Shown: positions 16,292-26,104 of the stretch, in pieces
Numbering within the stretch: position 1 is the first letter of the stretch
Layout of the letters: every line of letters starts with the position of its first letter
Assembly: GCF_029215995.1 (NCBI RefSeq)
Contig: NZ_JAEMVB010000006.1
Location: forward strand, 1 to 64,000
Length of the DNA: 64,000 nucleotides
Reading direction: 5' to 3'
Source of the DNA: Sulfurimonas sp. SAG-AH-194-L11
GTDB lineage: Bacteria; Campylobacterota; Campylobacteria; Campylobacterales; Sulfurimonadaceae
Program-made: the position numbers and the translations under genes
The notes under the pieces: model-generated
What the model saw: only the letters and a program-made list of their open reading frames with translations
Told to the model about the DNA's origin: nothing
The model's database searches: none

Positions 16292-18418
16292 ATGAATTTT
16301 GTTACAAGAAAAGGTATCAATAAAGCAGTAATTTTACTAAAAATCTTAGGGGATGGTAGACTTATAGTAGTTGATAATGAAACAACTATACGTTTTATGA
16401 AAGTAGATGATTTAAGTCTTATTAACGGATTTAAAGTAAATATAAAACATCAGTACTACAAAACAAGTGTAGTGACATATAGTAATGATGGAAAGTACTT
16501 TGCAACATTAACTGCTGATCATAAAGAGTCCTGTCTTTATAACGCTATGACAAAAAAGCGTATAACAAAGGTAGATAGACACCACGGAGAGGCTTCATGT
16601 GTCGGGATAGACCCTTTAAATCGTTATATGTTCTCTTGTGGTGATGATGGAAAAACTTTTGCTATTGATATAAAAAGTGGCAAACTTGTTTTTACTCTTC
16701 CCGCACATGTTGACACTATCAATGATATAGCATTTAGTGAAAATGGAAACTGGGTTGCAACTTGTAGCTATGATAGAAAAATATCTATTTTTTCTCTTGT
16801 TACTATGACTGCTAAAACGAAGTTAAAAGCACATGCAGCAGCAGTAATTAAAATGAAGTTTATAAAAGGTAACCGACTTGTAAGTATTGATAAAAATTCA
16901 TCTGCTATTATTTGGGATATGTATACAGGTAAGGTTATCGAAAGACTTCAAGGTATACACGATGATGTGAGACAACTCACTACAAATAAAGATGATCAGT
17001 TTTTATTTTTAGGAACTGCTCTTGGTTATATACTTGTTTATGATTTAACTACATATGAATTGCTCTCTCCAAAATATATTAAAATTGCTTCAGCGATTAC
17101 AGCATTAGAGTTTAATAATGAAAATCATCAACTTATTATTGGTACAGATGATGGGTTTATTATGTCGTACAATATTTATGAGGGTGAAGAAAAACTTAAA
17201 GATTTACTGAAAAATAAAAAGTTCGAAGCTATTCAAAAAGAAGCACAATTCAATCCTATCTTAGCCTATACACAGATATATAATCTTGTCTCAAATCTTT
17301 GGGAAAACATATTAAAAAAAGCAAAAATTGCCTTACAAAACAATGATATGGACAGGGCCTTACTCCTTTTTAATACTTTTAAAAACATTCCCTCAAAAAA
17401 TAAAATTATTCAAAAAACAATTGCTGATTATGCTGAATTTTCAAAGTTTTCAAAATTTGCTAAAGAGGGTAAGTTAGCACTCGCATATAGTTTGGCAAAT
17501 ACATATCCCGCATATAAGGATTCTAAACTCTATAAGGCTTTAGAAGAGAGATGGAAAAAGACATTTATGCAGGCACAAAAATATATACTAAACCCTAAGG
17601 GTATAGATGCAGCTAAAGAAGTTTTAAAACCCTATCGAGGTATAAGTGAAAAAACAAAACTTATACAAGAACTTTTAACACAAGGTGAAGTTTATAAACG
17701 TTTTCGTACAGCTATAGGACAAAAAGATTTTGCTATCTGTTTTGAGTTGATTAAACAGCATAACTTTTTAAAAGAGTTTCCTGAGTATGATATTTTAATG
17801 AATTATGCTGATACATTGTATATAAAATCACAAGAGCTACTAGCCAAAGGTGATAATAACTCAGCAATTAAAATGTTAAGAATACTTTCTGTGTTTGATG
17901 ATTTTAAAGAAGAAGTGAAAATTTTAATGCACGATATCGAAATAAGACAGAAGTTTTTTAATGCTATAGAGAATGAAGAGTATAATAAAGCATATGATTA
18001 CATGACTCAAAATGAAGAGCTACAAGAGACTCCTGAAGGAGAAAAGCTACAGACACAATGGTATGATGACTTAGCAAAGGCAAATGCATATGCCGTTAAT
18101 GGTGATGCCTTAAATGTTAAAAAAGCATTGAGTGCTTATATGAATACAAGTGTAAAGATAAGGGCAATTGCTACAGTATTTGCTTGGACTTATATGGTGC
18201 AACTTGAAGATAGTGCAAGGAATGATGCTTCACAACTTGCGCTAGAGAAAGGCATAAAAAATTATATGTTAAATTTTGGACTTTTAGAACAGATAGAAAG
18301 TTATTTTATGCTTTTTAAAAAGAAATATCCTGCTACTAAACTAAACCTTGAACATTTAACACAAGGCTCATTGTCAATGTGGCGACCATCAATGATAGTT
18401 GAATCAATTCTAGACTAA
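16292..18418 (+). CDS. WD40-like beta-propeller plus alpha-solenoid protein
   Basis: A 708-residue protein with no signal peptide. Residues 1-300 are a series of about 40-residue beta repeats typical of a WD40 propeller: HVDTINDIAFSENGNWVAT, then ATCSYDRKISIFSL, and SSAIIWDMYTGKVIERL. From about 305 to the end it is all helical, in short antiparallel pairs rich in lysine, alanine and leucine (for example KFAKEGKLALAYSLANTYP, QELLAKGDNNSAIKMLRIL), like an alpha-solenoid or TPR-like array. No enzyme motif is visible. It lies 8 bases after ilvA with a GGAG box and is likely co-transcribed. I recognise the architecture but not a function; a scaffold is the best guess. Confidence 0.82.
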   Translation: MNFVTRKGINKAVILLKILGDGRLIVVDNETTIRFMKVDDLSLINGFKVNIKHQYYKTSVVTYSNDGKYFATLTADHKESCLYNAMTKKRITKVDRHHGEASCVGIDPLNRYMFSCGDDGKTFAIDIKSGKLVFTLPAHVDTINDIAFSENGNWVATCSYDRKISIFSLVTMTAKTKLKAHAAAVIKMKFIKGNRLVSIDKNSSAIIWDMYTGKVIERLQGIHDDVRQLTTNKDDQFLFLGTALGYILVYDLTTYELLSPKYIKIASAITALEFNNENHQLIIGTDDGFIMSYNIYEGEEKLKDLLKNKKFEAIQKEAQFNPILAYTQIYNLVSNLWENILKKAKIALQNNDMDRALLLFNTFKNIPSKNKIIQKTIADYAEFSKFSKFAKEGKLALAYSLANTYPAYKDSKLYKALEERWKKTFMQAQKYILNPKGIDAAKEVLKPYRGISEKTKLIQELLTQGEVYKRFRTAIGQKDFAICFELIKQHNFLKEFPEYDILMNYADTLYIKSQELLAKGDNNSAIKMLRILSVFDDFKEEVKILMHDIEIRQKFFNAIENEEYNKAYDYMTQNEELQETPEGEKLQTQWYDDLAKANAYAVNGDALNVKKALSAYMNTSVKIRAIATVFAWTYMVQLEDSARNDASQLALEKGIKNYMLNFGLLEQIESYFMLFKKKYPATKLNLEHLTQGSLSMWRPSMIVESILD

Positions 18419-18473
18419 ACTTTACTCATAGGGTTTAGCTCTCCTTTTAACCTCTAATATAGCTATCTTTTAG

Positions 18474-18479
18474 TATAAT
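18474..18479 (+). promoter_or_regulatory. Probable -10 box of the ilvBH-lpxD promoter
   Basis: TATAAT lies 42 bases before the ilvB ATG in the only gap (102 bases) between the propeller gene and ilvB. No clear -35 box is visible, which is common in Campylobacterota promoters. An AGAGGAG ribosome binding site follows. Confidence 0.45.
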
Positions 18480-18520
18480 CACGTAAAATACAAAATTATA
18501 ATTTTTAGAGGAGACTTTTC

Positions 18521-20218
18521 ATGCAAATTAGTGGTGCACAGATGGTCATTGAAGCTTTTATTGCTGAAGGTGTAGATACAGTTTTTGGTTACCCAGGTGG
18601 GGCAATTATGAATGTCTACGATGAGATTTACAAACAAGATAAATTTCAACATATTTTAAATCGTCATGAGCAAGCTTCTGTCCATGCCGCTGAGGGTTAC
18701 TCAAAAGCGAGTGGAAAAGTCGGTGTAGCAATGATTACATCTGGTCCTGGTTTTACAAATGCCGTCACAGGTTTGGCAGATGCTTATATGGACTCTATTC
18801 CTTTAGTTGTTATTTCAGGGCAAGTTCCTATGAGTCTTATAGGTACTGATGCATTTCAAGAGATAGATGCTGTTGGAATAAGTCGTTCATGTACAAAACA
18901 CAACTACCTTGTAACGGATGCAAAAGATTTACCGCGCATATTAAAAGAGGCATTTTACATTGCTCGTAGTGGTCGTCCAGGTCCTGTTCATGTTGATATT
19001 CCTAAAGATGTTACAGCGCAAATAGCAGAGTTTGATTATGATATTGAGCTTAATTTAGAGACATACAAACCACATACAAAAGGGAATCCTCGTCAAATTA
19101 AAAAAGCGATAGAGGCAATTGCTAAAGCAAAACGTCCACTTTTTTATCTTGGTGGTGGTATTATTAATGCAAACGCAGCATATGAAGTAAGAGAGCTAGT
19201 TCAAAAAACAGGTATTCCAGCAGTTGAGACTTTTATGGCTCGTGGTGTTTTAAGCCATGATGATGAACTTCTTATCGGTATGCTTGGAATGCACGGATCT
19301 TATGCTTCAAACATGGCGATGAGTGAGACTGACTTAGTTATAGGTCTTGGTGTTCGTTTTGATGACCGTGTTACAGGTAAACTTTCAGAATTTGCAAAAA
19401 ATGCTGATGTTATCCATGTAGATATCGACCCTGCATCTATCTCTAAGCTTGTAAATGCAGACTATCCTATAGTCGGTGATGTTAAAAATGTTGTTGAAGA
19501 TATGTTAGAGCAGGTTGGAAAGATTGATAGCAATAACTATGAGTCATGGAGAGAGACTATCATCAACTTTAATGAGCTCCATCCTTTGACTTTTCATGAA
19601 GACACAGAGCGTCTTAAACCTCAGTGGGTTGTAAAACGTGTTGGTGAGCTTCTTGGTGATGATGCAAATATCTCTACAGATGTTGGACAGCACCAGATGT
19701 GGGCAGGACAGTTTTATCCATTCACACGTCCTCGTCAGTTTGTAAGTTCATCTGGACTTGGAACTATGGGTTTTGGTTTTCCAGCGGCTATTGGTGTTAA
19801 AGCCGCATCTCCTGAAAAAATTTCTATCAACTTTACAGGAGATGGCTCAATTCTTATGAATGTTCAAGAGCTTATGACTGCGGTTGAAAAGAAGATACCA
19901 GTTATTAACATTATTTTAAATAATAACTTTCTTGGTATGGTTCGTCAGTGGCAAACGCTTTTTTATGATAAACGCCATGCAGAAACTGATCTTTCTGTTC
20001 AACCAGACTTTGTAAAACTTGCAGAAGCTTTTGGTGGAATAGGCTATAGGGTTAAGACTAAAGAAGAGTTTGATGCTGCTCTTAAAGATGCAGTAGAGAA
20101 AAATGTTGTTGCTTTTATAGAAGTGATTGTACATAGAATGGAAAATGTTATGCCAATGGTTCCATCAGGTGGAAGCCTATTTAACATGATGCTGTTAGAA
20201 AAAAAAGGAGATAAATAA
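18521..20218 (+). CDS. ilvB: Acetolactate synthase large subunit
   Basis: A 565-residue thiamine-diphosphate enzyme, the first shared step of valine, leucine and isoleucine synthesis. The catalytic glutamate is in NRHEQASVHAAEGYS (about residue 47), and the ThDP/Mg motif runs from GDGSILMNVQEL to NIILNNNF. Length is typical for the family. The TAA shares a base with the ATG of ilvH, the regulatory subunit, as in most genomes. Confidence 0.97.
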   Translation: MQISGAQMVIEAFIAEGVDTVFGYPGGAIMNVYDEIYKQDKFQHILNRHEQASVHAAEGYSKASGKVGVAMITSGPGFTNAVTGLADAYMDSIPLVVISGQVPMSLIGTDAFQEIDAVGISRSCTKHNYLVTDAKDLPRILKEAFYIARSGRPGPVHVDIPKDVTAQIAEFDYDIELNLETYKPHTKGNPRQIKKAIEAIAKAKRPLFYLGGGIINANAAYEVRELVQKTGIPAVETFMARGVLSHDDELLIGMLGMHGSYASNMAMSETDLVIGLGVRFDDRVTGKLSEFAKNADVIHVDIDPASISKLVNADYPIVGDVKNVVEDMLEQVGKIDSNNYESWRETIINFNELHPLTFHEDTERLKPQWVVKRVGELLGDDANISTDVGQHQMWAGQFYPFTRPRQFVSSSGLGTMGFGFPAAIGVKAASPEKISINFTGDGSILMNVQELMTAVEKKIPVINIILNNNFLGMVRQWQTLFYDKRHAETDLSVQPDFVKLAEAFGGIGYRVKTKEEFDAALKDAVEKNVVAFIEVIVHRMENVMPMVPSGGSLFNMMLLEKKGDK

Positions 20219-20694
20219 TGACTGAAGAGAATCAAAGAAGAGTAGTTTCAGTAATTGTTATCAATGAAGCGAGTGTTTTATCTCGTATCACTGACCTTTT
20301 TTCAGGACGTGGTTACAACATCACATCTTTAACAGTTGCACCTATTCCTGAGAGTAAGTACTCGCGTTTAACTATTGTAACCGCTGGTAGTGTTCGTGTT
20401 ATCGAGCAGATTACTAAGCAACTTCATAAGCTTATTCCAGTACTTCGTGTATATGAACATGAAGATATGGTTGAAAAAGAGATGGCTATGATAAAATTAC
20501 CTATAACAGAAAATCTTAGTGATATAAATGCACTCTGTGAAGCTTATAATGGTAAGATAGTAAATGCAGGTGAAAACACTATTATTGCGATGGTAGCAGA
20601 TGAGCCAAAGCGTATTGACAACTTTCTTAATGCGATTAAACGCTACAATCCAAAAGAGATAGTCAGAAGCGGTGCAGTAGCACTCGAGAGATAA
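20218..20694 (+). CDS. ilvH: Acetolactate synthase small (regulatory) subunit
   Basis: A 158-residue partner of IlvB. The N-terminal ACT domain (VSVIVINEASVLSRITDLF, GRGYNITSLTVAP) binds valine for feedback inhibition, and a C-terminal ACT-like domain follows (GKIVNAGENTIIAMVA). The start overlaps the ilvB stop by one base (TAATG). Confidence 0.96.
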   Translation: MTEENQRRVVSVIVINEASVLSRITDLFSGRGYNITSLTVAPIPESKYSRLTIVTAGSVRVIEQITKQLHKLIPVLRVYEHEDMVEKEMAMIKLPITENLSDINALCEAYNGKIVNAGENTIIAMVADEPKRIDNFLNAIKRYNPKEIVRSGAVALER

Positions 20695-20696
20695 AA

Positions 20697-21647
20697 ATGA
20701 AACTGAGTGAAATCGCACAACTTATAGGTGCAAAATTTGATGGAAGCGATAGAGAAATCACTTCTATGAATACACTGAGTGAGGCAAATGAGAACGAAGT
20801 CTCTTTTGTTGCAAATGCGAAGTATATAAAAGAAATCTCTTCTTCAAATGCAGCTGCTATTATCTGCGATAAATCTACTAAAGATAAAGTTTCCACTGAT
20901 AGAGTCGCTTTAGTAGTGGATGCACCATACTGGCAGATGGCAGTTCTTAGTGCTAAGTTTGCTCCAGCATTGGAAGATGTCTCATCTCCTAAAGCTATAA
21001 TAGGTGAAGGTAGTATGGTCTCGGCTAAAGCAGAACTTGCGAATGGTGCAGTTATTGGTAAAAACTGTAATATCATGGCGGGTGTATATGTTGGATCTAA
21101 TGCTATAGTTGGTGATAATACTATACTCTATCCAAATGTAGTCATTTATAGAGACTGTAAAGTAGGAAGCTCATGCATTATCCATGCAGGAACAGTTATT
21201 GGAAGTGATGGTTTTGGTTTTGCATCTAACAAAATGGGTATTCATAAAAAGATATATCATATTGGAAATGTTGTTATAGAAGATGATGTTGAGATAGGTT
21301 CTAACACTTCAATAGATCGAGCAGTGTTTACGAGCACATATATAAAAAAAGGTTCTAGGTTAGATAACCTTATTCAGGTAGGGCATAACTGTGAAATAGG
21401 TGAGTATAGTGTAATAGCAGGACAAGCAGGTCTTGCTGGATCATCTAAAATTGGCAGAAGTAATGTTTTTGGTGCACAGTCAGGTGTAGCAGGACACTTA
21501 GAAATAGCTCCTTTTAATACTTTTGCAGCACGAACAGGTGTAACGAAAACTATTAAAGAGAGTGGTAAAACATTTGCTGGATTTCCTTTTATGGAGCATC
21601 GTACATGGCTTAAAATTCAGGGTAAATTAGCTAGACTTATTAAATAA
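20697..21647 (+). CDS. lpxD: UDP-3-O-acylglucosamine N-acyltransferase
   Basis: A 316-residue left-handed beta-helix enzyme of lipid A synthesis that adds the N-linked acyl chain. The N-terminal LpxD domain (EIAQLIGAKFDGSDREI) precedes hexapeptide repeats (GAVIGKNCNIMAGVYVGSNA and on), and the catalytic histidine lies in IQVGHNCEIGEYSVIAGQ. It starts two bases after the ilvH stop, so lipid A and amino-acid genes are linked here. Confidence 0.95.
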   Translation: MKLSEIAQLIGAKFDGSDREITSMNTLSEANENEVSFVANAKYIKEISSSNAAAIICDKSTKDKVSTDRVALVVDAPYWQMAVLSAKFAPALEDVSSPKAIIGEGSMVSAKAELANGAVIGKNCNIMAGVYVGSNAIVGDNTILYPNVVIYRDCKVGSSCIIHAGTVIGSDGFGFASNKMGIHKKIYHIGNVVIEDDVEIGSNTSIDRAVFTSTYIKKGSRLDNLIQVGHNCEIGEYSVIAGQAGLAGSSKIGRSNVFGAQSGVAGHLEIAPFNTFAARTGVTKTIKESGKTFAGFPFMEHRTWLKIQGKLARLIK

Positions 21648-21664
21648 AAAAAAGGATATTTAAA

Positions 21665-21865
21665 ATGAGTACAATTCCATTAAGTTCAACAAAAAAAGGT
21701 GTTATTTCAGTAACAAAGATAGAGAGACCATATGGTGAAGATAGTGCTCCAGTAGTAAGTGTTGGTATATCTTTAAGCGGAGATGCTGAGAATCCAGAGT
21801 GGAAAGTTCATATTCCAATGGATAATTTAGATGATGTTATTAAAGCACTTCAAGCTTTAAAATAA
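21665..21865 (+). CDS. Small conserved-looking protein, function unknown
   Basis: A 66-residue soluble protein with an AAGGA ribosome binding site, 17 bases after lpxD. It has no membrane segment, no cysteine and no motif I can name; it reads as a small beta sheet (KGVISVTKIERPY, PVVSVGISLSG, WKVHIPMDNLDDV) with a final helix. Balanced codon use and position in a tight operon argue that it is real. It precedes the globin gene by 12 bases. Confidence 0.72.
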   Translation: MSTIPLSSTKKGVISVTKIERPYGEDSAPVVSVGISLSGDAENPEWKVHIPMDNLDDVIKALQALK

Positions 21866-21877
21866 AAGTTTTATTTT

Positions 21878-22318
21878 TTGAATAATAAACTTTCGCAAAC
21901 GACAGTTTCAATTATAAAAAACTCAGCACAGCTTATTACAAAGAATGATATAAAAATTTCAATGAAAATGTATGAATTGTTATTTTTAAAATATGCAGAA
22001 CTACAAAAGTTATTTGCACATAAAAGTACAGATCAATATATGCGGCTTGCTGAAGCACTATCGGCATATGCTATCAATATTGATATGATAGAACGTTTAA
22101 GGCCAGCACTTTTAGTTATTGCACAAACACATGCAGATGCAAATGTTAAACCAATTCATTATCCTATGGTTGGTATGGCTTTGATAGAAGCAATTGAGAG
22201 TGTATTAGGGGATAGAGCAACACTTGAATTTATTGATGCTTGGCGAGAAGCCTATCGTTTTGTTGCAAATATTTTAATTGAAATGCAACAGGAAATAAAC
22301 AAAAGTCAAGAACTTTAA
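21878..22318 (+). CDS. Single-domain globin (Cgb/Vgb-like)
   Basis: A 146-residue globin. The proximal haem histidine lies in AQTHADANVKPIHYPMVG, as in the bacterial single-domain globins of the Campylobacter Cgb type, and a tyrosine in KMYELLFLKYAELQ occupies the B10 place that stabilises bound oxygen or NO. Family members bind oxygen or detoxify nitric oxide. The start is a TTG at 21878 with no clear ribosome binding site; it fits the usual globin N-terminus, and the next ATG would cut helix A. Its TAA overlaps the converging aspC stop. No flavin reductase domain is attached. Confidence 0.85.
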   Translation: MNNKLSQTTVSIIKNSAQLITKNDIKISMKMYELLFLKYAELQKLFAHKSTDQYMRLAEALSAYAINIDMIERLRPALLVIAQTHADANVKPIHYPMVGMALIEAIESVLGDRATLEFIDAWREAYRFVANILIEMQQEINKSQEL

Positions 22319-23490
22319 GTTCTGACCTTTAGGTTTTTAACAAACTCTTCTATACGCTTGATTCCTTTACGTATACTCTCTATATCAGTTGCAAATGAAA
22401 ATCTAAAATAACCCTCACTTCCAAAACCAACACCTGGTACTACAGCAACCTCTTTTTGTGCAAGTAAATCTTTTGCAAATGTAAGAGAGTCACTACTTAC
22501 TTCTTTAATATTTACAAAAAGATAAAATGCACCATCTGGTTTTAAAACACTGAGTCCATCTACGGCGTTAAAAAGTTTTACAGCCTCATCACGACGGATA
22601 ATAAACTCTTTTCTCATCATCTCTATATCTGCATCTGCACTACCATCTAAACCTGCGATAGCTGCCATTTGAGTGATAGAGTTAATGTTTGATGTACTTT
22701 GTGACTGTAATTTTTTAGTCGCTTTAATTAGCTCAGTATTAAAAGCAGCCATATAGCCAAAACGCCATCCTGTCATTGCTACTGATTTACTTAGACCATT
22801 GATAGTAACAGTTCTTTCATACATATCACGACTCACTGCAGCACTTGATGTAAACTCGCCATCATAGATGAGTTTTTCATACATCTCATCACTCGCTACA
22901 ATGATATCTGTACCTTCTAAAACTTTAGCAATAGCAGTCAGTTCTTCTTTTGTATAAACACTTCCCGTCGGATTTGAAGGTGTTGTTAAAATAAGCATCT
23001 TTGTTTTAGTTGTGATAGCACCTTTAAGTTGCTCTGGAGTTATCTTAAAAGCTGATGTATCATCCGTTTGAATCTCTACAACATCTCCTCCACAATACTT
23101 TACAAGCTCAGGGTATGTAACCCAATAAGGTGCAGGAATAATTACTTCATCACCCTTATCAATAGTTGCTGAAAAAAGATTAAAAAGAGAGTGTTTAGCT
23201 CCATTACTTACGATTATTTGGTTTGGAGCATACTCTAAGCCATTGTCGCGTTTAAGTTTTGTCGCAACAGCTTCTTTTAAAGCAGGAATGCCATCAACAG
23301 CAGTGTATTTAGTAAAGTCATTATTGATAGCATCAATTGCTGCATCTTTTATGACTTGAGGTGTGCCAAAGTCTGGCTCTCCAGCTGAAAAACTAAGTAC
23401 ATCTTTACCCTGAGCTTTTAACTCTTGAGCTAGTGTTGTAATAGCAATTGTGATTGATTCAGATAATGTGTTTATGCGGTTAGTTAGCAT
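22315..23490 (-). CDS. aspC: Aspartate aminotransferase, class I/II PLP
   Basis: A 391-residue fold-type I aminotransferase. The N-terminus (ANRINTLSES-like LTNRINTLSESITIAIT), DFGTPQVIKDAA, ILTTPSNPTGSVY, the PLP aspartate region DEMYEKLIYDG and the PLP lysine in NGLSKSVAMTGWRFGY are all present. It moves amino groups between aspartate or related substrates and 2-oxoglutarate. It is the last gene of the minus-strand run that starts with hisS, though 68 bases separate it from cysE. Confidence 0.93.
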   Translation of the reverse strand: MLTNRINTLSESITIAITTLAQELKAQGKDVLSFSAGEPDFGTPQVIKDAAIDAINNDFTKYTAVDGIPALKEAVATKLKRDNGLEYAPNQIIVSNGAKHSLFNLFSATIDKGDEVIIPAPYWVTYPELVKYCGGDVVEIQTDDTSAFKITPEQLKGAITTKTKMLILTTPSNPTGSVYTKEELTAIAKVLEGTDIIVASDEMYEKLIYDGEFTSSAAVSRDMYERTVTINGLSKSVAMTGWRFGYMAAFNTELIKATKKLQSQSTSNINSITQMAAIAGLDGSADADIEMMRKEFIIRRDEAVKLFNAVDGLSVLKPDGAFYLFVNIKEVSSDSLTFAKDLLAQKEVAVVPGVGFGSEGYFRFSFATDIESIRKGIKRIEEFVKNLKVRT

Positions 23491-23558
23491 TATAAACCCT
23501 TAGGTGAAATTAGTAAAAGAATTATACTAAAATAATAATATATATAAGCTAATGCGGT

Positions 23559-24260
23559 TTAACTTTGCATAGATTTTATGAAAGAATCATAAATATGTTC
23601 GAGTTCAAGGTCTTGTTCTAGTAGTTCTTTATTGTCCTCAACTAAAATATGTTCCAAAATAGCAACACGCTTAAGCATATACTCAAACATCTCTTTGTTG
23701 ATGTCTGGAAGCATATTGTGCATAAAAGGATCTTTACAGCGACCTTTAGCAATAACATGAGCAGGTATACCAATTGCAGTAGAGCAAGAGGGAACTTCTT
23801 TGACCACAACAGAGTTAGCACCGATTTTAGAGTATTCACCTATCTCTATATTTCCAAGAATCTTTGCACCGGCACCTAAAACAGCACCTTGTTTGATAGT
23901 AGGATGGCGTTTACCACAGTCAAGTGAAACACCACCTAGTGTAACACCTTGATAGATAAGAACATCATCTTCTATAATAGAAGTCTCACCAATAACAACA
24001 CCTGTACCATGGTCAATAAATACTCGTTTACCAATTTGTGCTGCTGGATGTATATCTATATGTGTGAAAATTTGAGTAAGACCCATAATCATTCTCGCGA
24101 AACGTTTAAAGTTCGCGGTATGGAGCCTATGTGCTATTCGATACCATGCTATTGCCCATACACCAGGATAGTTAAATAAAAAGTCTATTTTAGAGTTGAG
24201 AGCTGGATCGTTTTTGTAAGCATTTGAAAAGTCTTCTTTTATATCGTTGTACAGTCCCAT
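23559..24260 (-). CDS. cysE: Serine O-acetyltransferase
   Basis: A 233-residue CysE that makes O-acetylserine for cysteine synthesis. It has a helical N-terminal domain and the left-handed beta-helix with DIHPAAQIGKRVFIDHGTGV and IIEDDVLIYQGVTLGG, where the catalytic histidine and substrate loop lie. The C-terminal tail after the helix is long and acidic. It lies 8 bases after speA and should share its transcript. Confidence 0.95.
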   Translation of the reverse strand: MGLYNDIKEDFSNAYKNDPALNSKIDFLFNYPGVWAIAWYRIAHRLHTANFKRFARMIMGLTQIFTHIDIHPAAQIGKRVFIDHGTGVVIGETSIIEDDVLIYQGVTLGGVSLDCGKRHPTIKQGAVLGAGAKILGNIEIGEYSKIGANSVVVKEVPSCSTAIGIPAHVIAKGRCKDPFMHNMLPDINKEMFEYMLKRVAILEHILVEDNKELLEQDLELEHIYDSFIKSMQS

Positions 24261-24268
24261 AAACTACC

Positions 24269-26098
24269 TTAACTTGTTGTTCTTAGATAACCATTTTGTG
24301 CAAGGATGATCTCTAGTTTTGATAGTGTATCACTTTTTTCTTTTTTTGTGATAAAACTGCTTTGGTTTAGATCCATTTTAAGTTTTCTTACAAGTTTATT
24401 TGTGTCATAACCGATAGAATCTAATATATTTAAGGTACTTTTTGATTCAACTTCATTTTTTATCTCAAAAGAGTTGTCATCAATGACTATAGTATATTCA
24501 TTTGGGTGTGTAAAGAGGTTATGGCTCATTCCAAGAGCCTCTTGATATGCTCCAACATTAAAAAAACCTAAAAAATAATCCTCTTTTGTTAGGTCTATAT
24601 CATGAAGATAGAGTGGTTTGTCAGGGTCAAAACCAATCTCGCCATCACTATCACAGGTTATATCCCATATTGAAGCAGCTCTCATCGCTTGTTTTGTATG
24701 ATGATGAATCGGCATAACAGGAAAATGCTGTTTAAGCCCCCAGTAATCTGGAAGACTCTGAAATATAGAAGCATTAATCAAGTAACGCTCTTGAAGACTC
24801 ACTTGCAGTTGTTTGAGTTCACTAGCATTGATTTTAGAAGTGAGGTTCAAAGATTTTTTTATAATGTTATGAACAAGTATCTCTGCATTTGAGCGGTCTT
24901 GAAGATTTATGTATCCTAAATCAAAAAGTGTAAGTAAAGATTCTATATGATCTAGTGCATCATGTAGGTACTCTATACAGTTATCTGGATTAAGGTGAGT
25001 GTAGAGTTCATTTAGCTCCTTAATAAGGGGAGGGTTGCTTTCTTGAAGATTTAATAAGTTCTCATGATAATCTTGTGTAAAGAGTTCTAAAACAGGTGTA
25101 ATAAGTACAGAATGAGAAGCAACTACAAAACGACCTGATTCTGTAAATACATCAGGGTGTTTAACCCCTTTAGCATCCATTATTTCACCGAGTAAAAAGA
25201 TAACACTACTTGAAAACTCTTCTATAGAATAGTTATGAAGTTTAGCATCATCGTGTTGTGCATATGTTACTGCTAAACCACCACCAATATTAATACTATT
25301 TAATGAGGATGCCCCTAGTACTTTAAGCCCAGCATAAATATTTCCAGCCTCCCTGAGAGCTCTTTTTATAGGTGCTATATCTTCCATCTGAGAACCAATA
25401 TGAAAATGTATCATAGTAAATTTATCTAAAAGATTAGCGGCACTTAAAAGTTTTCTAGCTTCAAGTATCTCTGTAGCAGTGAGACCAAATTTTGCATCCA
25501 TTCCTGCACTTTTTGCCCATGTTCCACTTCCAGTTGAGTGTAGCCGTACTCTTAGACCTATGTTTGGTACTTTCAAGTCCGATTTTTCTACAACTTCTAT
25601 GATTGTTTTGAGTTCGCCTAAACCCTCTATAGTAATAGTGATATCATGTCCAGATTGTTTTGCGATAAAAGCAAGTGTAATCATCTCCTTGTCTTTAAAA
25701 CCATTTACAGTTATAGGAGAGTTATTAGTTGACTTACTCATAGCTAAGATTAGCTCAGCTTTACTTCCTGCTTCTAAACCATAAGAGAAGTTTTTGCCTT
25801 CATCTGTAACTGCTGCAACAACAAAGGGGAGTTGATTTACTTTAAGTGGAAATACAGCTCTGAAACTACCCTTATAATTGTTCTCTTCTATAGAATAATT
25901 AAAAGAGTTGTAGAGATTGTTTATCTGTTTTTTTATGAGGTGTGGGAAACGCAAAATAATTGGTCCCCTAACATCTAAAGAACGAATTTTTTGTGTTATA
26001 TCCAACAGGGAGGGTTTTGATTTGTAATTAACCAAAACTTCATCTTCGTCTATAATAAAATTATCATCTGACCATATATTTAAACCGTATGTATTCAT
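24269..26098 (-). CDS. speA: Biosynthetic arginine decarboxylase
   Basis: A 609-residue PLP enzyme that decarboxylates arginine to agmatine, the first step of polyamine synthesis in many Campylobacterota. Residues VFPLKVNQLPFVV carry the PLP lysine, followed by YGLEAGSKAELILA, MIHFHIGSQMEDI and INIGGGLAVTY, all typical. Length and order fit the SpeA family. It lies 6 bases after the FMN protein gene and 8 bases before cysE. Confidence 0.95.
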   Translation of the reverse strand: MNTYGLNIWSDDNFIIDEDEVLVNYKSKPSLLDITQKIRSLDVRGPIILRFPHLIKKQINNLYNSFNYSIEENNYKGSFRAVFPLKVNQLPFVVAAVTDEGKNFSYGLEAGSKAELILAMSKSTNNSPITVNGFKDKEMITLAFIAKQSGHDITITIEGLGELKTIIEVVEKSDLKVPNIGLRVRLHSTGSGTWAKSAGMDAKFGLTATEILEARKLLSAANLLDKFTMIHFHIGSQMEDIAPIKRALREAGNIYAGLKVLGASSLNSINIGGGLAVTYAQHDDAKLHNYSIEEFSSSVIFLLGEIMDAKGVKHPDVFTESGRFVVASHSVLITPVLELFTQDYHENLLNLQESNPPLIKELNELYTHLNPDNCIEYLHDALDHIESLLTLFDLGYINLQDRSNAEILVHNIIKKSLNLTSKINASELKQLQVSLQERYLINASIFQSLPDYWGLKQHFPVMPIHHHTKQAMRAASIWDITCDSDGEIGFDPDKPLYLHDIDLTKEDYFLGFFNVGAYQEALGMSHNLFTHPNEYTIVIDDNSFEIKNEVESKSTLNILDSIGYDTNKLVRKLKMDLNQSSFITKKEKSDTLSKLEIILAQNGYLRTTS

Positions 26099-26104
26099 AA
26101 TTAG

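Noticed and set aside
22315-22318. Overlapping convergent stops of the globin and aspC genes as a regulatory feature
   Set aside because: Four-base convergent overlaps (also at 30401-30404) are common in compact genomes.
25479-25784. 101-codon plus-strand frame
   Set aside because: It is antisense to speA and has no independent support.
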